50,229 bases of DNA from the NCBI GenBank assembly GCA_964392085.1, contig CAYMOV010000011.1, positions 1 through 50,229 of the forward strand, read 5' to 3'. Both the position numbers and the translations under genes were made by a program. This DNA comes from CAYMOV01 sp964392085 (GTDB lineage: Bacteria > Oederibacteriota > Muellerivitia > Muellerivitales > Muellerivitaceae). Position 1 is the first letter of the stretch. Every line of letters starts with the position of its first letter. Positions 1 through 8,992 of this stretch are shown one piece after another. The notes under the pieces are model-generated. The model had not been told where the DNA came from, did no database searches, and worked only from the letters and a program-made list of their open reading frames with translations.

Positions 1-46
1 CGCTCGGGGACTACCCTTCTTCGGGCAACGGTTGCGAATGGGCTTC

Positions 47-610
47 TTATTTCTTGGCGACTTCAGAGCTTATCGCTCCAATAACGCCGCATGCCACCCT
101 CGGCCCCGCGTTGCCGGCGGGCTGGCTCTTGAGGTCATCCACCTTGCCGTGCACGATGACGCCGCGGCCCAGGATCGCGCAAAGCATCACGCCCTTCATC
201 CTCAGGCGGATCTTGGCGACACCGTCCTGGTTGGCCTTCACGTTGCCCATGTCACCCATGTGGTGTTCCTTGGCGTCCAAAGCGCCGTGGGGCATGCCCG
301 TCGGGTTGAAGTGCCCGCCCGCCGAGGCGGCGTCGGGCGCCGTGCAGTCGCCGTTCTCATGGATGTGGAACCCGTGCTCCCCCGGGGTGAGGCCCTTCAC
401 TTCGCCGCCCACCTCGACGTCGTCGCCCTTCTGCTCGAAGGTCACGTAGCCCGACACCGAACTGCCCGAGGCCGACGAGAGGGAACAGACCGCCTTCGTG
501 GGCATCGCGCCCTTCCCCATCATCATGCAGGCGGGCTTCTTGTCCTCGGCCTTCAGGACCCCCACGCCCATCAACAACGCCACCGCCACAACCGCGAACC
601 GATATTTCAT
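47..610 (-). CDS. sodC: Cu/Zn superoxide dismutase, exported
   Basis: The 187-aa product dismutates superoxide to peroxide and oxygen, normally in the periplasm. An N-terminal signal peptide (hydrophobic residues about 5-20) is followed by the SOD_Cu domain. Copper and zinc ligands are visible in GEHGFHIHENGDC, in AGGHFNPTGMPHG and in GRGVIVHGK. The disulfide cysteines are present (NGDC and RVACGVIG). The C-terminal arginine motif (AGNAGPRVACGVIG) matches the family. The start at 610 is supported by a purine-rich AGGAG site just upstream. An unusual Met-rich patch (ACMMMGKG) after the signal could bind copper, but that is inference. The gene ends near the window edge, and its transcript runs out of the window. 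Confidence 0.96.
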   Translation of the reverse strand: MKYRFAVVAVALLMGVGVLKAEDKKPACMMMGKGAMPTKAVCSLSSASGSSVSGYVTFEQKGDDVEVGGEVKGLTPGEHGFHIHENGDCTAPDAASAGGHFNPTGMPHGALDAKEHHMGDMGNVKANQDGVAKIRLRMKGVMLCAILGRGVIVHGKVDDLKSQPAGNAGPRVACGVIGAISSEVAKK

Positions 611-675
611 TTTTCAGCTCCTCTTCCTCAATGAATTTACCGGGCCCCCAGGGAAGTCCCGGAACGTCGTTGTCC

Positions 676-1209
676 TTACGCCCTGACCTTCGCCTCGGGC
701 TCGAATTCCAGGTCCACCCCCAGGTCGGCCTCGAGGGTTTCCAGTTCCCCGGCGAATCGGTGGGCGGCCTGGGCATAGGGCACTTCCAACTGGAGGGTCA
801 GGGTGAACACCGACCGGGCGCCGGACCCGCTTCGTCGGCTGTGGAGCTCGGTGATGTTGAGCCCGTGCCTGGCCGCGGCCTCGGCCACGCGCCGGAGGGC
901 CCCGGGTTTCTCGGAGCCCCGGAGGACCAATCGGTGGATCCGGCCCCCTTCCTCCCCCCGGGTCTCGTCCTCCCCGGGCACCCGGCAGGTCAGTTGGATC
1001 CCCAGGCGCTTGGCCTCGTCCTGCAGGGAAACCCGGACGGGTTCGGGGTCCTTTCCCTCGGGCAGGGAGGCCCGAAGGAGCGCCGCGAAATCCCCCGCCA
1101 GGCGGGTCATGCTGGTTTCCTCAAGGCGGCAGCCCTGCTCATCGAGCACTCGGACCAGCCCCGCCACGATGCCGGGACGGTCCCGGCCGATGGCGGACAA
1201 GGCGATCAT
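676..1209 (-). CDS. Double ACT-domain protein, GcvR-like
   Basis: The 177-aa protein consists of two ACT domains. The first begins at the N-terminus (MIALSAIGRDRPGIVAGLV) and the second is near residues 90-165 (SEKPGALRRVAEAAARHGLNITEL). This layout is that of the glycine cleavage repressor GcvR and related amino-acid-sensing regulators. ACT domains bind small ligands such as amino acids. I chose the ATG at 1209 because the ACT fold begins directly there, and the extra upstream residues in frame are low-complexity and not family-like. No gcv gene is nearby, so the target is unknown. Confidence 0.8.
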   Translation of the reverse strand: MIALSAIGRDRPGIVAGLVRVLDEQGCRLEETSMTRLAGDFAALLRASLPEGKDPEPVRVSLQDEAKRLGIQLTCRVPGEDETRGEEGGRIHRLVLRGSEKPGALRRVAEAAARHGLNITELHSRRSGSGARSVFTLTLQLEVPYAQAAHRFAGELETLEADLGVDLEFEPEAKVRA

Positions 1210-1307
1210 GGGAGACAAGGGGCACCTCGTTGGAGATCCCACCCAGCATGGGGGCAAGAAGCCCCCGGTTTCAACCCCGAGGGCCTCCCCGGCCCGGAAA
1301 GCCCTGG

Positions 1308-1313
1308 TAAGAT
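1308..1313 (+). promoter_or_regulatory. Extended -10 of a probable leaderless gene
   Basis: TGG followed by TAAGAT at 1308-1313 looks like an extended -10 element. The GTG start at 1320 follows after exactly 6 nt, and no Shine-Dalgarno is present. Transcription would therefore begin at or next to the start codon. Confidence 0.4.
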
Positions 1314-1319
1314 GCCCCC

Positions 1320-2966
1320 GTGAGCCCCTCCCCTGAACCCCGAGGCCCCCGGGCGCTGGCCGTCCGGCATGGACCTTTTTTGGTCCTCCTCCTGGCCTTC
1401 CTGGCCTTCGCTTGGGTCACCCGCTTCCATTGGGGCCTGACCACCGACGAGCCGGACGTCTACCTGAGGGGGATGCGGCTGGCCCAATACTTCCAGGGGC
1501 AAAACCGGGACGTCCTGACGCCCAAGGTCTTCTACGCCGACGGCGACGGCGACCTGTTGTATTGCCACCTCTACGCCCTTCTCCTCTACCCCTTCAACCC
1601 GTCGCTCCAGGCCGCCACCGCGCACTTCCTCAACCTCGCCTTCGCGGGTCTCATGCTCCTCGCCGGGTACGGGTTGGCCTGGTCCGTCACCCGTTCCAAA
1701 TGGATGTCCCTCCTGGGCCCGGCCTTTTTGGTCCTGTCCCCCCGGCTGTTCGGCGACCTTCCCAACGACCCGAAGGACGGCGCCTTCGCCGTGTTGTACC
1801 TGCTCGCCCTGGCCTGGATCGTGGTCTCGGCCCGGCAAAGGCCCTGGGTGCGTTGCGCCCTCGGCGCCCTCCTCACGGGGTTGGCCGTCTCTTTGCGTCC
1901 CATGGGCGTCACGATCCCATTCCTTTACGCGCTCCACCACGCCTGGGAAAACCGGATCCGGCCGAAAAAAACCAAGGGGACCGGTCCCCAGGGCGGGTCC
2001 CTCCTGGGTGAACCGGCCCTCATGGCCGTGGGGGGGGGCGTCCTCCTGCTCGTCTTCTGGCCCTACCTGCTCCAGGATTTCCCGTCCCACCTGGTTCCCC
2101 TGGCGCGGATGGCCCTCGCCTTTCCCCACGGCGGCACGGAGCTCTTTTTCGGGCGGAATCTCCCCGTCGGCCAATTCCCCTGGTGGTACTGGACCGCCTG
2201 GCTGGGCTTGGGAATCCCGGTGTTCCTGCTGGCCCTGTCCGCCCTGGGGCTGATGGGGTTTGGTGCCCTGGGGTCCCACCCGGCGGGAAGGCTCACCACC
2301 GCCGCGCTGGTCTTGAACCTCCTCGCCTGGACCCTCCTGCGGCCCGTCTGCTACGACACCATGCGGCACTTCCTCTACCTCTGGCCGATCCTCTCCTTGG
2401 TGGCGGCCCTGGCCTTCGCCTCCCTCTGGGCGAAATGGGATCGATTCCCGCGCGCCATCCTGGCCGCCCTCACCTTGGCGGGAGCCCTCAGCGCCGGGAT
2501 CGACCTCGTCGCCCTCCATCCCTACCAATCCCTTTACTTCAGTGAATGGATCGGCGGACTCCAGAAAGTCGAGGACAAGTTCCCCACGGACTATTGGGGC
2601 GCCTCCCTGGGCGAGGGCCTCGGCTGGCTCTCCCAAAACGAGTTGACCGACCCGACCCGGACCTACCACGTGGCTTTTTGCGGGGTCACCGCGGTGCCGG
2701 CGGTGTATTACCTGCCGCCCAACGCGAAGTGGACCGCCCTACCCGAGGAGGCGGATTATTTCGTGGGGACCTCCTGCGCCGAGGATCCTCCCCTCGCCTA
2801 CGCCCAATTGATCCATCAAGTGGTCCGGGAGGGGGTTCCCCTGCTGTCCATCTACCGGCTCCCGTTGCTCCCCAAGCCGCCCCATCGGAAGGCTTCTTCC
2901 CCGAAGGAAAAATCCAGGACCGGCCCCCGCCTCCTACGAACCCCTGGGGGGCCGCCGCCGCCATGA
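1320..2966 (+). CDS. PMT-type membrane glycosyltransferase (GT39-like), copy 1
   Basis: The 548-aa multi-pass membrane protein resembles the dolichyl/polyprenyl-phosphate mannosyltransferase superfamily, which moves a sugar from a polyprenyl-phosphate donor outside the inner membrane. After TM1 comes the acidic pair of the first loop (TTDEPDVYLRG, D43/E44), where family members hold the catalytic Asp. About ten hydrophobic segments follow. A signature near residues 405-430 (PYQSLYFSEWIGG, then DYWGAS) is shared with the next gene. The C-terminal 30 residues are Pro/Lys-rich and disordered. The start is GTG with no SD but a -10-like box 6 nt upstream. The stop overlaps the next start (ATGA), so the pair is translationally coupled. 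The acceptor is unknown. Confidence 0.78.
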   Translation: MSPSPEPRGPRALAVRHGPFLVLLLAFLAFAWVTRFHWGLTTDEPDVYLRGMRLAQYFQGQNRDVLTPKVFYADGDGDLLYCHLYALLLYPFNPSLQAATAHFLNLAFAGLMLLAGYGLAWSVTRSKWMSLLGPAFLVLSPRLFGDLPNDPKDGAFAVLYLLALAWIVVSARQRPWVRCALGALLTGLAVSLRPMGVTIPFLYALHHAWENRIRPKKTKGTGPQGGSLLGEPALMAVGGGVLLLVFWPYLLQDFPSHLVPLARMALAFPHGGTELFFGRNLPVGQFPWWYWTAWLGLGIPVFLLALSALGLMGFGALGSHPAGRLTTAALVLNLLAWTLLRPVCYDTMRHFLYLWPILSLVAALAFASLWAKWDRFPRAILAALTLAGALSAGIDLVALHPYQSLYFSEWIGGLQKVEDKFPTDYWGASLGEGLGWLSQNELTDPTRTYHVAFCGVTAVPAVYYLPPNAKWTALPEEADYFVGTSCAEDPPLAYAQLIHQVVREGVPLLSIYRLPLLPKPPHRKASSPKEKSRTGPRLLRTPGGPPPP

Positions 2967-4459
2967 AACCCGCCCCGTCCCGAAAGCCGCTCCTTTACTT
3001 CCTTCTCTTCTATACGGTGCTGGCCTTCGTCCTCCACTCGGACTTCGGCCTGACCTGGGACGAGTCCAACGTCTACATGCGGGGCTGGCTTCTCCAACAG
3101 TCCTTCAAGACCGGCCAACCGGGCCTGCTCGTGGAAAAGCGCGAGGACCCCGACGGCAACGAGGTCTACAACCACACCTACGGCATGCTGTTGTCCCTCG
3201 CCAATCCCTCCACGAACGTCGACCGCTTCCACGGCTTCAACCTGGCCACGGCGGCCCTGGGTTACGCGGCGGCCTATGAGCTGGTGTTCCAATCCACGGG
3301 CGACCCCCGGGCCGCCCTGCTGGGGCCCGTCCTCCTGTTGTTGAACCCCCGGTTCTTCGGGGATTCGGCGGCCAACCCCAAGGACATGCCCTTCGCGGTG
3401 TTCAACCTGCTGTTCCTCGCGCTCCTCGCGGCGCTGCCCAACCGGCGACTGGGCTGGAAAACCGTGATGTTGGGCCTCGTCCTTTTCCTCGTGTTGAGCC
3501 AGCGGTTGGCCGGCGGGTCCCTGGTCCTTTTGGCGGCATTTTGGAACCTGCGCCTCGCGCCGGGAAACGAACGGCTTTCCCCCGGCCGGACCGCCCTGCA
3601 CCTCGCGGGCGTCTCGGCCATCGCCCTCCTCCTCCTTTACGGCACTTGGCCCTACCTGCGCCTCGCCCCCCTGGCGCACCTGGGGGAAATCCTCAGCCTC
3701 ACGGCCCATTTCCCCTACAACGGAAGCGTCCTGTTCATGGGAAAGGCCTCGCCGGTCCATGATTTGGCCGCTTCCTACCCCTGGGTCTGGCTGGGGATCG
3801 GCGTACCCCTCGGGATCCTGGCCTTGGCCCTCGCCGCGCCGTTCCTTTACCGGACCGGACGCGAAAAACCCGCGGCGGCCCTGGTTTTCGCGGCCCTCGG
3901 CCTGAACCTCGGCCTGATCCTCCTGTTGCGGCCCTACCTGTACGACGGGCTCCGCCACCTGCTCTTCCTCCTGCCCCTGCTGTCGGTGGCGGCCGCCCTC
4001 GGGGCCTGGGAGGCCGGGCGCCGCCTGCCGAAGGGCCTGCCGCGCTCGACCTTCATCGCGGCGCTGGTCTTGGCCAACGCCTCCACGGCTTTCCGCATGG
4101 CCGACCTCCACCCCTACGAGTGCGTTTACTTCAACGAGGCGGTGGGGGGGCTGAGGGGCGCCGAGGGGAATTTCGAGACGGATTATTGGGGGGCGGCCTA
4201 CCGGGAGGCGGCCACCTGGCTGAGGGACCACGAGCTGGCGGACCCGAAGCGCGACGTGAGGATCAACTCACAGGGCATGGCGTTCCAATGCCTGGCCTTC
4301 CTGTCGAACCGACCCGTCCATTGGGTGCCGGCCGACGCGGATTGGGATTATCTCATCAGCTCGACCCGGTGGGATGGATGGAAGCTGGCCGGGAACCGCG
4401 CCCCGATCTACTCGGTGGTGCGCGACGGCGTGCCTTTATGCTATGTTTTCAAGCGTTGA
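2963..4459 (+). CDS. PMT-type membrane glycosyltransferase (GT39-like), copy 2
   Basis: The 498-aa multi-pass membrane protein is a paralog of the gene before it. Shared points are the first-loop acidic motif (LTWDESNVYMRG, D33/E34), the NPKDMPFAVFN segment, the late HPYECVYFNEAVGG and the FETDYWGAAYREA signature. The ATG at 2963 overlaps the upstream stop by 4 nt, which fixes the start. The predicted reaction is sugar transfer from polyprenyl-phosphate donors on the periplasmic face, inferred from family. The tandem duplication suggests two related steps, or a heteromer, in surface glycan or protein glycosylation. No donor synthase is seen nearby. Confidence 0.78.
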   Translation: MKPAPSRKPLLYFLLFYTVLAFVLHSDFGLTWDESNVYMRGWLLQQSFKTGQPGLLVEKREDPDGNEVYNHTYGMLLSLANPSTNVDRFHGFNLATAALGYAAAYELVFQSTGDPRAALLGPVLLLLNPRFFGDSAANPKDMPFAVFNLLFLALLAALPNRRLGWKTVMLGLVLFLVLSQRLAGGSLVLLAAFWNLRLAPGNERLSPGRTALHLAGVSAIALLLLYGTWPYLRLAPLAHLGEILSLTAHFPYNGSVLFMGKASPVHDLAASYPWVWLGIGVPLGILALALAAPFLYRTGREKPAAALVFAALGLNLGLILLLRPYLYDGLRHLLFLLPLLSVAAALGAWEAGRRLPKGLPRSTFIAALVLANASTAFRMADLHPYECVYFNEAVGGLRGAEGNFETDYWGAAYREAATWLRDHELADPKRDVRINSQGMAFQCLAFLSNRPVHWVPADADWDYLISSTRWDGWKLAGNRAPIYSVVRDGVPLCYVFKR

Positions 4460-4484
4460 TCCCATAATAAGCGAGGCATGAACC

Positions 4485-5078
4485 ATGCGCTTCAAGCGGC
4501 TCTTCCCCATCCTCTTGCTGGTCCTGGCGTCGCCCCTGTGGGCCGGGGCGCCCGTCCAATCGGTGAAGGACATCGACCAATACCGGGCGGGGCTCGAGAA
4601 GGACCTCAGCGGCGGGAAATTCTCGATCCGGATGTTCGTGAAGCCCATCGGCAAGTCGGGTGACTGGAAGGAGATTTTGCGGGATAAGGACCTCGACCGC
4701 CTCTGCAAGAACGGCTGTACGGACAGCCTCTCGGTGTACCGGAAGGAAGGCCGGGTCCAGGTGGTCAGCCTGGAGTCCGGCGACCCCAAGGGCGACTGGT
4801 CGCGGTACGTGGAGTCCTATTTCCGGGAGGACGGCACCTTGGCCCTTTCGCGGTTGGACTTCCGGATCCACCGGACCGGATCCGACGGGAAGCCGACCTT
4901 GGTCCAGTCCGTCCGGTACCGCTACTACAGCCCCGAGGGTAAGATCCTGAAGCAGACGCATCCCGAGTTCCGGGACCTGCGGATGAAGAAAACCCTTTCG
5001 AAGGCCGATCTTCCCGAGACCGAATGGATCGTGTATGCCCATACCTCGGACCTGCCGGTCGCGAAAACGCCGAAGTAA
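4485..5078 (+). CDS. Exported protein of unknown function
   Basis: The 197-aa protein has a clear signal peptide (MRFKRLFPILLLVLASPLWAGA, cleavage likely after WAGA). The mature part is soluble with mixed charge. It alternates short strands (EGRVQVVSLESGD, LDFRIHRTGSDG) and resembles a small beta-rich periplasmic domain. I do not recognise the family. A CKNGC cysteine pair near residue 70 could form a disulfide. A GAGG about 10 nt upstream supports the ATG at 4485 over the out-of-frame ATG at 4478. It is followed 21 nt later by a small membrane protein, so the two are probably co-transcribed. Confidence 0.7.
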   Translation: MRFKRLFPILLLVLASPLWAGAPVQSVKDIDQYRAGLEKDLSGGKFSIRMFVKPIGKSGDWKEILRDKDLDRLCKNGCTDSLSVYRKEGRVQVVSLESGDPKGDWSRYVESYFREDGTLALSRLDFRIHRTGSDGKPTLVQSVRYRYYSPEGKILKQTHPEFRDLRMKKTLSKADLPETEWIVYAHTSDLPVAKTPK

Positions 5079-5099
5079 TCCCGCTTCCCGGATCAAAAC

Positions 5100-5474
5100 A
5101 TGGCCCTCAAGATCTTCGAATGGTTGTCCCAGCCCTTCGTCCTGCTTTTTTATTCCTGGGCCTACGCCACCGTGGCCTTCGTCACCTACCTGGCCTACAC
5201 GGGTCCCCTGTGGGCCGCCTTGAACATGGCCTGGGCCATCCGGATCAAGCGGTCGGGCCGGCGGGACTACGAGCGGCTCGTCTTTTACAACGCGGCGCTT
5301 TACCTGCATTTCCCGTTTTTCTGGTTCTGGGGCATGACGGTCGTGCGCGCCCGTCAGGGGACCGCCGAACCGGGGTTGATCGTGTATTCGGCGGTGTTCC
5401 TGGTTTTGGTGACCCTGGCCTGGCGCCGGGCCCTGCGCCACAAACAAAAAAACGGCACCAGCAATAAGGATTGA
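5100..5474 (+). CDS. Small membrane protein of unknown function
   Basis: The 124-aa protein has three likely membrane segments (about residues 10-35, 60-80 and 95-112) and a Lys-rich C-terminus (HKQKNGTSNKD). It shows no enzymatic motif and I do not recognise it. It lies 21 nt after the exported protein upstream and has no clear SD of its own, which fits expression within a shared transcript. The stop falls at the edge of a repeat element. Confidence 0.6.
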   Translation: MALKIFEWLSQPFVLLFYSWAYATVAFVTYLAYTGPLWAALNMAWAIRIKRSGRRDYERLVFYNAALYLHFPFFWFWGMTVVRARQGTAEPGLIVYSAVFLVLVTLAWRRALRHKQKNGTSNKD

Positions 5475-5774
5475 ACCACGGGGAAGACGGAGTTCACGGA
5501 GCACAAAAGCATTCAAAGTATTAGTTAAGGCTTAAATTTTTCGGCAATGGATTTATAGCCACTAACAAAGCCAGAACAAGCGGCTGATTTCACCACACAG
5601 GTCACTATCCGTCGGCCTTCGGCTGAGGGCGTAAACGAGGACACAAAGAAAAGCATCGGATATAAAGGATTTAAGCCAAAGGCATTCTCAGTGAACTCGG
5701 CGATCTTGGTGTTTCAAAAGGTTTTGTCAGCCGTTCTTAAGCTTGGTTGATCCCCGTGGCCTCCGTGGTTCAAT
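5471..5774. repeat. Intergenic inverted-repeat element A1 (long form)
   Basis: The left end TTGAACCACGGGG and the right end CTCCGTGGTTCAA are inverted copies about 300 bp apart. The interior contains another copy-like pair (TTCACCACACAGGTCAC near 5590 and a CTTGGTGTTTC arm near 5705), suggesting one element nested in another. Apart from this, the 316-bp gap before gpsA holds no gene that I can support. Confidence 0.7.
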
Positions 5775-5790
5775 CATTCGTGTCGTCGCC

Positions 5791-6780
5791 TCAGCAGGCC
5801 TTCAGGACCTGGGCGAGGAACCTCGGGCGGGCCACCACGGGTGTCTTGAGGCAGGCCTCCACCGCGGCCGCGATGGGCACCTCGACCTTCTGCTTCGCCG
5901 CCAGCTCCACGGCCAAGGTCGCGGACCGCACCCCCTCGGGCACCCCGCCGCCCATGGCGTCGAGGGCGTCCTCGAAGTTCTTGCCCCGGCCCAGGTATTC
6001 CCCCAGCCGCCGGTTGTGCGACTCCGTGGAGAAACCCGTGGCCACCAGGTCGCCCAGCCCCGCGAGGCCGTTGAGGGTCTCGGCTTGGGCGCCCAGGGCC
6101 GTCCCCAGGCGGCGCATTTCGTTCATCGAGGCCACCGCGAAGGCCGCCCGCAGGTTCGATCCCCCGGAATCCAAACCGTCCAAGAGCCCCAGCCCGATGG
6201 CGTACACGTTCTTCAGCACGCCGCCCCACTCGGCCCCCGCCACGTCGGAAATCGTGTCGACCCGGAAGTGGGAGTGCGTGAGGGCCGCCGCCACCTTCGT
6301 CCGGCAGGACTCGGACTCGGAGGCCGCCAAAACGCAGGTGGGTTTCTTGCGCGAGAAATCCATGGCCACCGCGGGACCGGCCAGTGTCACGAAACGCTCC
6401 GAGGAATGCCTCGCGGTCTCCGCGAAGACCTCGCTCAGGCGCTTGGACGTCGAGGGCTCCAGGCCCTTGGCCACGTTCAGCACCACGGCCTCGGTCTTCA
6501 GGAAAGGCAGGCTCTCGGCCATGACATGGCGGAAGTAGGGGGAGGGCACGGCCACCACCACCATGGAAGCTTCCTTGACCACGCGCTCGAGGATGAGCTC
6601 GCCTTGGATGGAGGGATGCAGTTCGACGCCGGGGAGGTAGCGTTCATTGCGGTGGTTCTTGTGGATATCCTCGACCACCTCGGGCACGTGGTCCCAACAG
6701 GTGACCTTCCAACCGTTTTCCGCCAGGAGACCGGCCAGCGCCGTCCCCATATTGCCCGACCCGATCATGGCGGCTTTCAT
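5791..6780 (-). CDS. gpsA: Glycerol-3-phosphate dehydrogenase [NAD(P)+]
   Basis: The 329-aa enzyme interconverts dihydroxyacetone phosphate and sn-glycerol-3-phosphate, supplying the phospholipid backbone in the cytosol. The N-terminal Rossmann motif is GSGNMGTALAG. The catalytic lysine region is EWGGVLKNVYAIGLGLLDG. The C-terminal helical domain carries NLRAAFAVASMNEM and GLGDLVATGFSTESHNRRLG. Length and order fit the family. A GGGGGG-rich SD lies just before the ATG at 6780. The gene is divergent from the trehalose phosphatase gene, with a 60-bp shared promoter region. Confidence 0.96.
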   Translation of the reverse strand: MKAAMIGSGNMGTALAGLLAENGWKVTCWDHVPEVVEDIHKNHRNERYLPGVELHPSIQGELILERVVKEASMVVVAVPSPYFRHVMAESLPFLKTEAVVLNVAKGLEPSTSKRLSEVFAETARHSSERFVTLAGPAVAMDFSRKKPTCVLAASESESCRTKVAAALTHSHFRVDTISDVAGAEWGGVLKNVYAIGLGLLDGLDSGGSNLRAAFAVASMNEMRRLGTALGAQAETLNGLAGLGDLVATGFSTESHNRRLGEYLGRGKNFEDALDAMGGGVPEGVRSATLAVELAAKQKVEVPIAAAVEACLKTPVVARPRFLAQVLKAC

Positions 6781-6805
6781 ATCGATCCCCCCCGCGCGCG
6801 GCAGG

Positions 6806-6832
6806 TTGACCTGTCGGCGCTTCTATTATAAA
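6806..6832 (+). promoter_or_regulatory. Promoter of otsB, probably leaderless
   Basis: TTGACC at 6806-6811 and TATAAA at 6827-6832 (15-bp spacer) precede the ATG at 6841 by 8 nt. There is no Shine-Dalgarno between them. The geometry places the transcription start at or one to two bases before the start codon. Confidence 0.5.
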
Positions 6833-6840
6833 CCTTACGT

Positions 6841-7620
6841 ATGAAATCAACGGTTTCTTCTCACCCCGGGCGGGGGGCCCGCAAGGCGCTTCCCGGGCCC
6901 TTCCTTCTCCTCATGGATTACGACGGAACCCTCCTGCCCCTGAAACGGCACATCCACCAGTCGTACCTTCCCGTAGCCACCCGGCGCCTGCTCGCGCGCC
7001 TGGCGAATCGTCACCAGGTCGTCTTGGTGACGGGCCGCGACCTGGGGGACCTGAGGCGCATCGCGGGCCCCTTAAGGGGGATCGGCAAGGTCGGCACCCA
7101 CGGCCTGGAGGTTGAGGGCCTGCCGGGCCTCCGCCTCGCCTCGCCCACCCGGCTCAAGCGCTTGGAGCGGGACGCCGCCGGGATCTCAAAGGCCGTGACC
7201 TCGGCTTATGGGCGAACTCCGGGGGTCCACGTTCAGGTCAAGCGCTACGCGCTCTCGCTGCATTACGCGAGGGACCTCGCCGGGAAAAAAGGGGAACGGA
7301 ATTTCCGCGCGGGGTTCCGCCGCCTGGTGCGGCGGCATGGGACGGCGGGTCTCTGGCAATTCCAGGGCGGCAAAGCCATGATCGACCTCAGGCCCCGCGG
7401 GTTCTCGAAGGCTAACGCCGTCCGGGCGCTCAAGAGACTCTTTCCCACCCATCCGGTCTTGTTCGCCGGGGACGACTTGTCGGACCTGCCCGCCTTGAAG
7501 GCCGTCGGGAAGCGCGGGATCCGGATCGGCATCGGTCGGGTGGTCCCGCGGAAGGCCTGTGATCTCTGGTTCCCCACGCCTGGGTCCTTCACGGGGTGGT
7601 TAAAGCGCATGGCCCGCTGA
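6841..7620 (+). CDS. otsB: Trehalose-6-phosphate phosphatase
   Basis: The 259-aa HAD-superfamily (type IIB cap) phosphatase removes phosphate from trehalose-6-phosphate, the last step of OtsAB trehalose synthesis. HAD motif I is MDYDGTLLPL, with nucleophile D26 and D28. Motif II is LVTGRDLGDL, and motif IV is FAGDDLSDLPAL. The KVGTHGLEVEG segment matches the substrate loop of the family. No otsA synthase is in the window, so the partner must be elsewhere. The ATG at 6841 lacks an SD and is predicted to be leaderless. The gene converges with the ClC gene, whose stop is only 8 nt beyond. Confidence 0.88.
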   Translation: MKSTVSSHPGRGARKALPGPFLLLMDYDGTLLPLKRHIHQSYLPVATRRLLARLANRHQVVLVTGRDLGDLRRIAGPLRGIGKVGTHGLEVEGLPGLRLASPTRLKRLERDAAGISKAVTSAYGRTPGVHVQVKRYALSLHYARDLAGKKGERNFRAGFRRLVRRHGTAGLWQFQGGKAMIDLRPRGFSKANAVRALKRLFPTHPVLFAGDDLSDLPALKAVGKRGIRIGIGRVVPRKACDLWFPTPGSFTGWLKRMAR

Positions 7621-7627
7621 AAGATTC

Positions 7628-8992
7628 TTAGCCGTGCTGGTGCGCCACGTACCCCACCGGTACCTTCACCCCCCGCCGGGCGATCTTCTCGGTCATGAGG
7701 GTGTTCTTCATGACGAGGCAGGAAACCAGGTAGGCCGAGGCGCAGCCCCCCAGGAGCGGCAACAGGCCCGAGGCCTGCAGGGTGGTCTCGAATCCGAAGA
7801 CGACCGAGGCCAGGAAGGACCGCGCCGCTCCCGTGAACATGGCCGCCATCCCCACCAAGGCCCCCATCCGGGGATCGACCCCCGCGTGCGGGAACAGCCA
7901 AGCCGCGCCCGAAGCGAGGAGGAAACCCAAGCCGCTCCCTAGGGTGAGGAGCGGCGCGAGGGTCCCGCCCGACGTCCCCGTCCCCAACGCCACCGCCCAG
8001 GAGATGAACTTGAGCGAGCAGAGGACCAGGGCGGCCTTGAGGGCGAAATCACCCGAGATCATGTGTTGGATGTTGTCGTAGCCCACGCCCAGGGTCAGGG
8101 GACCCAGCAACCCGATCAGCCCCACGAAAACCCCGCCCAAAGCCGGCCACCACATCCAATGGATCGGGAGCCGCTCGAACGCGTCCTCCACGGCGTAGAC
8201 GGCCTTCGTCACCCCGACCGAGGCCCAACCCACGACGGCGCCCAGGAGGAGGTAGACCGCCAGCGCCCGGGCCCCCGGTAGGTCGAGGGTCGGCATGGGA
8301 AAGGCGGCGCCGGGACCCATCAACAGCAGGTGCATCGCCTCCGCCACCACCGCGGCGATCGCCACCGGGATGACGGAGCGCGGGTGGAACTCGAACAGGA
8401 GGAGTTCCACCGCCAGGAGCGTCGCCGAAACGGGGCTCCCGAAGATGGCCGCCATCCCGGCGGCCGCGCCGGACGCCAAGAGGACTTTCCTTTCATGGGG
8501 CGTGAAGCCGAACCGTTGTCCCAGCAGGGACCCCAGGGCGCCGCCCGTGGCGATGATGGGACCTTCCGCGCCGAAGGGGCCACCGGTCCCGATGGCGACC
8601 GCCGCGGAGAGGGGCTTGAGCCAGGCCACCCGGTGGTGGATGCGGCTCTCGTTCGTCAGGACTTGGTCCATGGCCTCGGGGATCCCGTGGCCCCGGATCG
8701 CCTTGGATCCGTAGCGTGCCATGAGGCCGACGACCAGCCCGCCCACCACCGGCACCGCGACGGCCCAAGGGCCCCAGGTCGTCCCGGCCGGGGAGACGGA
8801 GGCGAGTGAGAACCGCCCGTAATAAGCGAGGTTCGTCACGAAGCCGATCAGCATGACCAGGGCCCGGGCCACGAACCCCATGAGGACGGCTAAACCGACG
8901 GCGCAGGCGCAGAGGACCGCGACCCGGTGGTCCACCACCCCTCGTTTGGACCCAAGATTGGAACGGGTACTACGTTTAAGGGGGACGGGCAT
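7628..8992 (-). CDS. ClC-family chloride channel or H+/Cl- antiporter
   Basis: The 454-aa, about ten-helix protein has the ClC signature loops in order: GHGIPEAM (GSGIP position), GGPFGAEGPI (GxEGP with the gating glutamate) and GTGTSGGTLAPLLTLG. There is no CBS domain. At the place where antiporters carry the inner proton glutamate, the local sequence reads LLAVELLLFEF. The second acidic residue of the EE pair seems to be Leu, so channel-like behaviour is possible (my alignment by eye). I start at the ATG at 8992, which has a CGGAGAA site 5-6 nt upstream. The 50 upstream in-frame residues are not family-like. Confidence 0.9.
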   Translation of the reverse strand: MPVPLKRSTRSNLGSKRGVVDHRVAVLCACAVGLAVLMGFVARALVMLIGFVTNLAYYGRFSLASVSPAGTTWGPWAVAVPVVGGLVVGLMARYGSKAIRGHGIPEAMDQVLTNESRIHHRVAWLKPLSAAVAIGTGGPFGAEGPIIATGGALGSLLGQRFGFTPHERKVLLASGAAAGMAAIFGSPVSATLLAVELLLFEFHPRSVIPVAIAAVVAEAMHLLLMGPGAAFPMPTLDLPGARALAVYLLLGAVVGWASVGVTKAVYAVEDAFERLPIHWMWWPALGGVFVGLIGLLGPLTLGVGYDNIQHMISGDFALKAALVLCSLKFISWAVALGTGTSGGTLAPLLTLGSGLGFLLASGAAWLFPHAGVDPRMGALVGMAAMFTGAARSFLASVVFGFETTLQASGLLPLLGGCASAYLVSCLVMKNTLMTEKIARRGVKVPVGYVAHQHG

